Below, in pieces: positions 1 through 4,464 of a stretch of DNA of 6,988 nucleotides (the stretch's first letter is position 1; the number at the start of each line of letters is the position of its first letter). Both the position numbers and the translations under genes were made by a program. The notes under the pieces were generated by a model, which saw only the letters and a list, made by a program, of their open reading frames with translations, was not told the DNA's origin and made no database searches. Source of the DNA: a bacterium. Lineage in GTDB: Bacteria; Spirochaetota; Spirochaetia; Treponematales; Rectinemataceae. The stretch covers positions 1 to 6,988 of the forward strand of contig JAKALZ010000099.1 in assembly GCA_021813065.1 (NCBI GenBank), written 5' to 3'.

Positions 1-84
1 TTTTTCGAGCGGATCATCGTTTATGGACTGGAAGGCCTCGAATGTGTAGCTGCACTCGCGGCATTCATATTCATACGTAGGCAT
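1..84 (-). CDS. FmdB-type zinc-ribbon protein, N-terminal part only
   Basis: Only the first 28 codons lie in the window; the gene runs off the left edge. The protein opens MPTYEYECRECSYTFEAF, the typical start of the small FmdB-family regulatory/zinc-ribbon proteins. Cys8 and Cys11 form the first CxxC knuckle of a treble-clef-like zinc ribbon; the second knuckle would lie beyond the edge. The ATG at 84-82 is preceded by a strong Shine-Dalgarno sequence (GAGAGGTGAG, about 4 bases upstream). Family members are usually 60 to 110 residues and their molecular role is poorly defined; the name comes from a putative regulator of formamidase genes. The gene follows the upstream operon in the same direction, but a 142-base gap with a possible terminator and promoter suggests separate transcription. 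Family assignment is confident; function is unknown. Confidence 0.85.
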   Translation of the reverse strand, partial: MPTYEYECRECSYTFEAFQSINDDPLEK

Positions 85-110
85 TGTACTCACCTCTCGG
101 AGAGAAATAG

Positions 111-141
111 AATGTAAATTGAATATATGAAAAAGTATCAA
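111..141 (-). promoter_or_regulatory. possible promoter for the FmdB-type gene
   Basis: In an AT-rich stretch ahead of the zinc-ribbon gene, the minus strand carries TTGATA (141-136) as a candidate -35 box. It is followed either by TTTACA (118-113, 17-base spacer, three matches to consensus) or TACATT (116-111, 19-base spacer, four matches). Base composition differs sharply from the GC-rich neighbours, which fits a promoter, but neither -10 candidate is good. Low confidence. Confidence 0.3.
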
Positions 142-142
142 C

Positions 143-176
143 AAAAAGCGCGAAGGTAAAGAGGCGCGGGCGCGCT
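143..176 (-). terminator. possible Rho-independent terminator of the five-gene operon
   Basis: On the minus strand, AGCGCG (176-171) can pair with CGCGCT (152-147), followed at once by a run of T residues (147-143) and a second T-rich patch. The stem is short but almost all G:C; the 18-base loop is large, which lowers confidence. A competing hairpin pairs 189-183 with 171-165. It sits about 50 bases beyond the stop of the glycine C-acetyltransferase gene, where an operon terminator would be expected. Confidence 0.35.
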
Positions 177-226
177 GGGGCGGCCCGCGGCATCGAGTCG
201 CGCCTCGCCACCGTCAGAACAGGCGC

Positions 227-1456
227 TCATATCACGCCCAGCTTTTTCCCCACCTTTATAAATGCGCCGGCAGCGCGACGGATCTGCTCCTCGGAGTGGG
301 CCGCCGAGATCTGCACACGAATGCGCGCCTTGCCCTTGGGCACCACGGGGAAGGAGAAGCCGATCACATAGATGCCCTCGTCGAGGAGCTCGTCCGCCAT
401 GCGGTGCGCCAGTTTTTCGTCGTAGAGCATCACGGGGCAGATAGGGTGTACGCCGGGGCGGATGTCGAAGCCGGCCGCGGTCATGAGCGATCTGAAGAGC
501 GAAGTGTTGATCTCGAGGCGATCGCGAAGTTCGGTCGATTCGGTGAGGATGTCGAGCGCGGCGAGGGTGCCGCCCACGATCGCCGGCGCGAGGGTGTTCG
601 AGAAAAGGTAGGGGCGTCCTTTCTGGCGCATAAACTCGACGATTTCGCGCCGCGAAGCGATGACGCCTCCCGAGGCACCGCCGAGCGCCTTGCCGAAGGT
701 GGTCGTAATGATATCCACGCGAACACCGACACCGCAGTGCTCCCATGTACCGCGTCCGCGCGCGCCCATAAAGCCCGTCGCGTGCGAGTCGTCGACCATC
801 ACGAGGGCGCCGTAGCGATCCGCGAGGTCGCAGATCGCGTTCAGATTGGCGATGTCGCCGTCCATCGAGAACACGCCGTCGGTCGCAATCATGATGACAT
901 GACTGCCCTGAGCCTCTTTTAGGCAGCGCTCGAGTCCCTTGAGGGGCTTGCCCGTTTCGAGATCGGTTTCCTCGACATCGCGCATGTCCGCGTGTTTGTA
1001 GATCCAGCGCTTCGCTTTGCAGAGCCGCACTCCGTCGATGATCGAGGCGTGGTTCAGGCTGTCGGTGATGATCGCCGAGTTTTCGTCGAGGAGCGGTTCA
1101 AAGACCGCGCCGTTCGCGTCGAAGCACGAAGAAAAGAGGATCGCGTCTTCCATGCCGAGGAAATCAGCGACTTTCCGCTCGAGTTCCTTGTGCTGGGTCT
1201 GTGTGCCGCAGATAAAGCGCACCGAGGAGAGCCCATACCCGTAGCGCCGCATCGCTTCGACCGCGGCAGCCTGAATCCGGGCATCGTTCGAGAGGCCGAG
1301 ATAGTTGTTCGCGCAGAAGTTGAGCACATCGGCGCCGTCGGATACGCGAATCGAGGCGCCCTGCGGCGTCACAATGACGCGCTCGTCCTTGTAGGTGCCC
1401 TCGGCGCGGATCGCGCTGAGCTTGGCTGCCAATTCATGCTTGATGGAACCGTACAT
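227..1456 (-). CDS. kbl: glycine C-acetyltransferase (2-amino-3-ketobutyrate CoA ligase)
   Basis: A cytosolic PLP enzyme that cleaves 2-amino-3-ketobutyrate with CoA to glycine and acetyl-CoA, the second step of threonine catabolism after threonine dehydrogenase. It belongs to the alpha-oxoamine synthase group of fold-type I aminotransferases. Family signatures are present along its length: NYLGL (51-55), [18 protein letters not shown] with PLP-stacking His136, DGVFSMDGD (193-201), DDSHATGF with Asp222 or Asp223 for the pyridine nitrogen, and [13 protein letters not shown] with Lys256 as the Schiff-base lysine. The end, from [11 protein letters not shown] to KKLGVI, matches the family C-terminus. 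At 409 residues it is about 11 longer than the usual 398; the extra residues lie near 161-172, just after the ADM motif. The ATG at 1456 has a GAGGTGA ribosome site that contains the stop codon of the rhomboid gene, indicating coupling. No threonine dehydrogenase gene is adjacent. Related synthases (serine palmitoyltransferase, KAPA synthase) are less likely given the close KBL-specific motifs. Confidence 0.95.
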   Translation of the reverse strand: MYGSIKHELAAKLSAIRAEGTYKDERVIVTPQGASIRVSDGADVLNFCANNYLGLSNDARIQAAAVEAMRRYGYGLSSVRFICGTQTQHKELERKVADFLGMEDAILFSSCFDANGAVFEPLLDENSAIITDSLNHASIIDGVRLCKAKRWIYKHADMRDVEETDLETGKPLKGLERCLKEAQGSHVIMIATDGVFSMDGDIANLNAICDLADRYGALVMVDDSHATGFMGARGRGTWEHCGVGVRVDIITTTFGKALGGASGGVIASRREIVEFMRQKGRPYLFSNTLAPAIVGGTLAALDILTESTELRDRLEINTSLFRSLMTAAGFDIRPGVHPICPVMLYDEKLAHRMADELLDEGIYVIGFSFPVVPKGKARIRVQISAAHSEEQIRRAAGAFIKVGKKLGVI

Positions 1457-1459
1457 ATT

Positions 1460-2026
1460 TCACCTCGAAGTTATTTTTTTATGATTGAAACCGAGCACGC
1501 TGCCCACAAGCCCGCCGATGATGTGCGAGAACTGGGAAATATTGTCCTGTTTGGTCAGGGCATCCCAGACCTGGCCGCCTAGGTAGATGATCATGATGAG
1601 GATAAACGTGAGAGGCACTTCTCCCTTCTGGAAATTCGTGATCGACGAGAGCATGATCATCATGAATACAATGCCCGAGGCGCCGAGGAGCACGACGTTC
1701 GGAAAGAGGAGCGCGTTCGAGAGCCCCGTCGCGAGCGCGGTGATGAGCACGCTGAGGAGGATGAAGCCCGAACCATAGACATTTTCGAGGATTGGCCCAA
1801 GGAGCAATATCATCGTGAAGTTACCGATGTAGTGCTGGATGTTCTCATGGCCGAGGATATGCGTGAAGAGCTTCACATAGTCGACAAAAACATTCGTCCG
1901 GAAAGGAGCCGGTGTCGAAAAGAGCGACTGAGTGATGCCCGGAGCGATGGTCTGGCTCAGCACGAGCACGATTCCAGCGGCGAGCGTGAACGTCAGCGTG
2001 ACAGGTGCGTTGTAACGTATGCGCAT
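1460..2026 (-). CDS. rhomboid-family intramembrane serine protease
   Basis: A 188-residue, strongly hydrophobic protein with about six membrane segments (roughly 8-29, 66-83, 86-106, 108-128, 137-153 and 166-181). The rhomboid catalytic signature is visible: GASGIVF with nucleophile Ser117, and a later helix with SHIIGG carrying general base His168. The HxxxN motif on the second helix is present as His65-Asn69 (HYIGN), where family members form the oxyanion site. It is therefore probably active and would cleave transmembrane segments of membrane proteins. It is a minimal rhomboid, without the cytosolic N-terminal domain of GlpG or extra C-terminal helices. The ATG at 2026 has a good ribosome site (GGGAGGA, about 6 bases away). 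It begins 23 bases after the exonuclease gene and ends inside the ribosome site of the next gene. Its substrate cannot be inferred from the neighbours. Confidence 0.88.
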   Translation of the reverse strand: MRIRYNAPVTLTFTLAAGIVLVLSQTIAPGITQSLFSTPAPFRTNVFVDYVKLFTHILGHENIQHYIGNFTMILLLGPILENVYGSGFILLSVLITALATGLSNALLFPNVVLLGASGIVFMMIMLSSITNFQKGEVPLTFILIMIIYLGGQVWDALTKQDNISQFSHIIGGLVGSVLGFNHKKITSR

Positions 2027-2049
2027 GCGCGATCCTCCCTTTCAGATTA

Positions 2050-2832
2050 TCATAGATCGATAATAAGCGACACTGGACAGTGGTCCGAGCCCATGACATC
2101 GGGGTGAATGTCGGCAGCGAGGAGAGCGGGCGCGAACTCGGGGTCCACGCAGTGATAGTCTAGGCGCCAGCCGATATTTTTTTCGCGCGCGTGCGGGGCG
2201 CGGTAGCTCCACCATGAATATCTGCCTGGTTCCGCACAGAAGTAACGGAAGGTGTCGATGTACCCTGCCTTGGTGAATTTATCCATCCAGGCACGCTCCT
2301 CAGGCAGGTAGCCCGCGTTCCCCTCATTCTGATCGGGGCGCGCCAAGTCGATGGGCTTGTGGGCAATGTTGTAGTCGCCCGCGACGATGACATGCTTGCC
2401 GCGCGCGCGCCGCGTGTCGCAGAACTTGAGCATCGAGTCGCAGAAGCGCAGCTTGTAGTCGAGCCGAAGACCTGCATCCTGGCTGTTGGGGAAATAGGCG
2501 CTCACGAGGACAAAGCCGCCGAAGTCGGCGGCTACAACCCTGCCCTCCGCATCGAACTCGGGAACGCCAAGGCCCAATACCGAAACCGGCTCGCGAAGGG
2601 AATACACGCAGGTGCCTGAGTATCCCTTGCGCTCGGCGAATGCCCAGTAGCTGTGGTAGCGCTGGCCGCTCGCGGAACGCGGGTAGCGAAGCTCGTCAGT
2701 GAGCTGATCTTCCTGCAGTTTGATCTCCTGCACGCAGATGAAGTCTGCGCCGGAAGCCTCGATCCATTCGAGGAGACCCTTCTGAGCGCACGCGCGGAGG
2801 CCGTTCACGTTCCACGAATAACTTTTGATCAT
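2050..2832 (-). CDS. xth: exodeoxyribonuclease III / AP endonuclease
   Basis: A magnesium-dependent nuclease of the exonuclease III/APE1 group, acting in base-excision repair: it cuts DNA at abasic sites and trims 3' ends. Family blocks occur in order (numbering from the chosen start, 260 residues): SWNVNGLRA at the N-terminus; VQEIKLQ with metal-binding Glu36; SAYFPNSQD with catalytic Tyr113; GDYNIAH with Asp153 and Asn155; YSWWSYR; IGWRLDYH with Asp225; and MGSDHCPV with Asp250 and catalytic His251. All key residues are present, so it should be active. The length is normal. The frame also opens with a TTG one codon earlier (2835), but the ATG at 2832 is preferred because it lies 6 bases from a GGAGA ribosome site. 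It starts 24 bases after the ROK regulator and is followed by the rhomboid gene, in one transcription unit. Confidence 0.95.
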   Translation of the reverse strand: MIKSYSWNVNGLRACAQKGLLEWIEASGADFICVQEIKLQEDQLTDELRYPRSASGQRYHSYWAFAERKGYSGTCVYSLREPVSVLGLGVPEFDAEGRVVAADFGGFVLVSAYFPNSQDAGLRLDYKLRFCDSMLKFCDTRRARGKHVIVAGDYNIAHKPIDLARPDQNEGNAGYLPEERAWMDKFTKAGYIDTFRYFCAEPGRYSWWSYRAPHAREKNIGWRLDYHCVDPEFAPALLAADIHPDVMGSDHCPVSLIIDL

Positions 2833-2856
2833 CAAGATTCTCCATATATCGCGGTG

Positions 2857-4080
2857 TCAGTCCTGGCTGGCCTCGGCGCTCTTGAACTCACGACCGCGCG
2901 CGAAATACTCTTCGTAGACAAGGTCGCAGGCAGCCTTGCACGCCAGCGTCGCGCTGTATTCCGACGCGATGATGCGCGCGCCCGGGGGTCCGAAGCGCTG
3001 GTCGTTGTGCGCGTAGTCGACCGATGCCGCCGCGGCGAGCCGCTCGGAGAGCCGCGCCGATCGGGTGACGATGACGACCGCCTCCGGAGCAAGAAGACGC
3101 CTGATATCCCTCACCGCGTGTGTCGAAACTTCAAGGATCGAGGAGATCGCGGCATCGGCTTCGGGCCCGCCCTCCGCCAAAATCCGCTCGATATCCTCGA
3201 TGCTGCCGCACGGTTGCAGCGATGAGAGTGCGCCGCAGATCGTATCTTCGTTCAAATAAAGCTCGAGGCAGCCACGATTGCCGCAGGAGCAAGCCTTGCC
3301 GGCGGGGTCAATGGAGAGATGGCCCACCTCAAAGGCAGTCCGGCTCCGATCCGACACGAGCTTTCCATTTTGTATGAAGGCGCCGCCGACACCCGCTCGG
3401 ATGAGAAATAGAAACAGCGACGATACACCGTGCGCTTGTCCGTAACGGTGCTCGGCGAGCGCGACAATGGAGGCGTTGTTGGTCACTACCACCGGTACAG
3501 AAAAGCGCTGACGCAGGCGATGCGCGAGCGGAAACTCGGTCATGCCGGGAATACGCGCATAGAATTGCACGACGCCAGTGGTGGCGCTCACTGAACCGGG
3601 AGCTCCGACGCCGATGCCGAGGAGCTTTTCGGCGCTGATCGCCGATTCGTGCAACATATCGCGAATGAGGCCAGTGATGAGGTCGAGCGCGTCTTCCGCA
3701 GAGGGGGGCGAGGCAAAACACAGGTTTCGCTCCGCGATCAGGTTGCCCGCAAAGTCCTGGATCACGGCCGCCGCCGACCGCGCCCAGAAGTCGACGCCGA
3801 CCACATAGGCAGCGTCCGCCCGTATGCGATAGTTGAGCGGGCGGCGGCCTTTTTTTCGATTCTTCGCGCTCGGCGTGTCATCGCCATGAACCGCCTCGAT
3901 GAGGCCGCGCCGCTCGAGGTCGGAGAAGATGCGAAATACTGTAGGGGCCTTGAGCCCCGTGCGCTGAACCGCTTTGCTCTGCGACAGCGCGCCCATTCGA
4001 AAAATGAGCCTGAGCACAAGGCGCTGGTTGCGCTCTCGGATAAGGTGCGCGCGCTCGGGGTGCTGATCGTCCTGCGTCAT
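2857..4080 (-). CDS. ROK-family transcriptional regulator (NagC/XylR type)
   Basis: A 407-residue protein with an N-terminal winged helix-turn-helix (about 18-85; the recognition region is near ALSQSKAVQRTGLKAPTVFR and the wing ends in GRRPLNYRI) and a C-terminal ROK sugar-kinase-like domain (about 93-385). The ROK zinc site is intact: EVGH with His254, then CSCGNRGCLE with Cys264, Cys266 and Cys271. The position that holds the catalytic Asp in true ROK kinases (usually NDA) reads NNA, Asn201-Asn202, and the N-terminal phosphate loop is degenerate (VDFWARS). It is therefore probably a ligand-sensing repressor or activator rather than a kinase, as in XylR-type members. The ligand is likely a sugar or sugar phosphate but cannot be named. 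The ATG at 4080 has a GTGAGGA ribosome site containing the stop codon of the 100-residue gene upstream. It may autoregulate its own operon through the divergent region. Confidence 0.9.
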   Translation of the reverse strand: MTQDDQHPERAHLIRERNQRLVLRLIFRMGALSQSKAVQRTGLKAPTVFRIFSDLERRGLIEAVHGDDTPSAKNRKKGRRPLNYRIRADAAYVVGVDFWARSAAAVIQDFAGNLIAERNLCFASPPSAEDALDLITGLIRDMLHESAISAEKLLGIGVGAPGSVSATTGVVQFYARIPGMTEFPLAHRLRQRFSVPVVVTNNASIVALAEHRYGQAHGVSSLFLFLIRAGVGGAFIQNGKLVSDRSRTAFEVGHLSIDPAGKACSCGNRGCLELYLNEDTICGALSSLQPCGSIEDIERILAEGGPEADAAISSILEVSTHAVRDIRRLLAPEAVVIVTRSARLSERLAAAASVDYAHNDQRFGPPGARIIASEYSATLACKAACDLVYEEYFARGREFKSAEASQD

Positions 4081-4086
4081 TGTTCC

Positions 4087-4389
4087 TCACGCTCCCATGA
4101 TCGTGTCGATGAGCTTCTTGAGCTCAGTATCGATATCGCCCTTTTCTTCCATGCGACTCATATCGATCTGAAAGACGCCATCGCGGAATACGACAGGACC
4201 GCGCTCCGTCGGCAGGGGAAGTTCTTCGTCTTCCTGCTCTAGCTTGGTGAGGGCGCGCACGTAAATATCGCGCTCCTCGTCCCTGGCGAGACGGTAAATA
4301 TCGTGTGCGGGCAACGATCGCCAGCGCGGCTGACTATATCGAGACATTCCGAACGTGAGGCTGCTTTCCGTAGTAGATTCCTGTTTCAT
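4087..4389 (-). CDS. hypothetical protein, 100 residues, first gene of the operon
   Basis: I do not recognise this protein. It is small, soluble and charged, with no signal peptide, membrane segment or cysteine. The N-terminal 25 residues are polar and rich in Ser/Thr. A central stretch (about 29-58) is highly charged and probably helical (DIYRLARDEERDIYVRAL and an acidic run after it). Then comes PTERGPVVFRDGVFQID (60-76), which could be a short beta hairpin, and a C-terminal amphipathic helix ending in ELKKLIDTIMGA. It is likely a real gene: its stop codon is embedded in the ribosome site of the ROK gene, and no competing frame in this interval looks better. The ATG at 4389 has no Shine-Dalgarno sequence and lies 10 to 12 bases from a candidate -10 box. 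An internal ATG at codon 15 has no better site. A regulatory or adaptor role is conceivable but unsupported. Confidence 0.7.
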   Translation of the reverse strand: MKQESTTESSLTFGMSRYSQPRWRSLPAHDIYRLARDEERDIYVRALTKLEQEDEELPLPTERGPVVFRDGVFQIDMSRMEEKGDIDTELKKLIDTIMGA

Positions 4390-4420
4390 GCGAGGTTACA
4401 GAATATACCCGGTGCGAGGT
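4389..4420. repeat. 8-bp direct repeat flanking a candidate -10 box
   Basis: TGCGAGGT occurs exactly at 4389-4396 and again at 4413-4420, 24 bases apart. The copies bracket the AT-rich candidate -10 region of the minus-strand operon. They could be operator half-sites for a regulator, possibly the ROK protein encoded in the same operon, though ROK operators are often inverted rather than direct repeats. Chance is not excluded. Confidence 0.3.
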
Positions 4421-4428
4421 ATCCGCAA
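4400..4428 (-). promoter_or_regulatory. candidate promoter of the five-gene minus-strand operon
   Basis: On the minus strand, TTGCGG (4428-4423) lies 17 bases before TATTCT (4405-4400); an overlapping TATATT (4407-4402) is an alternative -10 with a 15-base spacer. Either would start transcription about 3 to 6 bases before the ATG at 4389, leaving almost no leader. This agrees with the lack of a ribosome site there. The -35 box is weak. Confidence 0.4.
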
Positions 4429-4448
4429 CTACTCCTTTTCCGCCGCTG

Positions 4449-4457
4449 TGCTATACT
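4449..4457 (+). promoter_or_regulatory. extended -10 promoter element for the JAB-helicase gene
   Basis: TGCTATACT (4449-4457) is an extended -10 element: TG, one base, then TATACT with five of six consensus matches. No good -35 is seen 17 bases upstream, which is tolerated at extended -10 promoters. The GTG start codon begins only 7 bases after it, so transcription would start at or next to the first codon. Confidence 0.5.
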
Positions 4458-4464
4458 GGGGCGC

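Noticed and set aside
165..189. GC-rich hairpin (165-171 pairing with 183-189) considered as a terminator
   Set aside because: No T tract follows its stem on either strand; the alternative pairing that ends at the T run (143-147) is the better terminator candidate.
296..922. A 208-codon plus-strand open frame opposite the 3' half of kbl
   Set aside because: It is fully antisense to conserved KBL coding sequence, with low-complexity charged composition and no family signature.
992..1582. A 196-codon plus-strand open frame opposite kbl and the rhomboid gene
   Set aside because: It lies antisense to two well-recognised genes, spans their junction, has no recognisable protein motif and is a typical by-product of GC-rich codon bias.
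2833..2835. TTG start codon for exonuclease III
   Set aside because: The ATG one codon later has better spacing from the GGAGA ribosome site, and the extra residue adds nothing conserved.
3649..4242. A 197-codon plus-strand open frame opposite the ROK gene
   Set aside because: It is antisense to the ROK helix-turn-helix region and overlaps two minus-strand genes; its composition looks like shadow coding.
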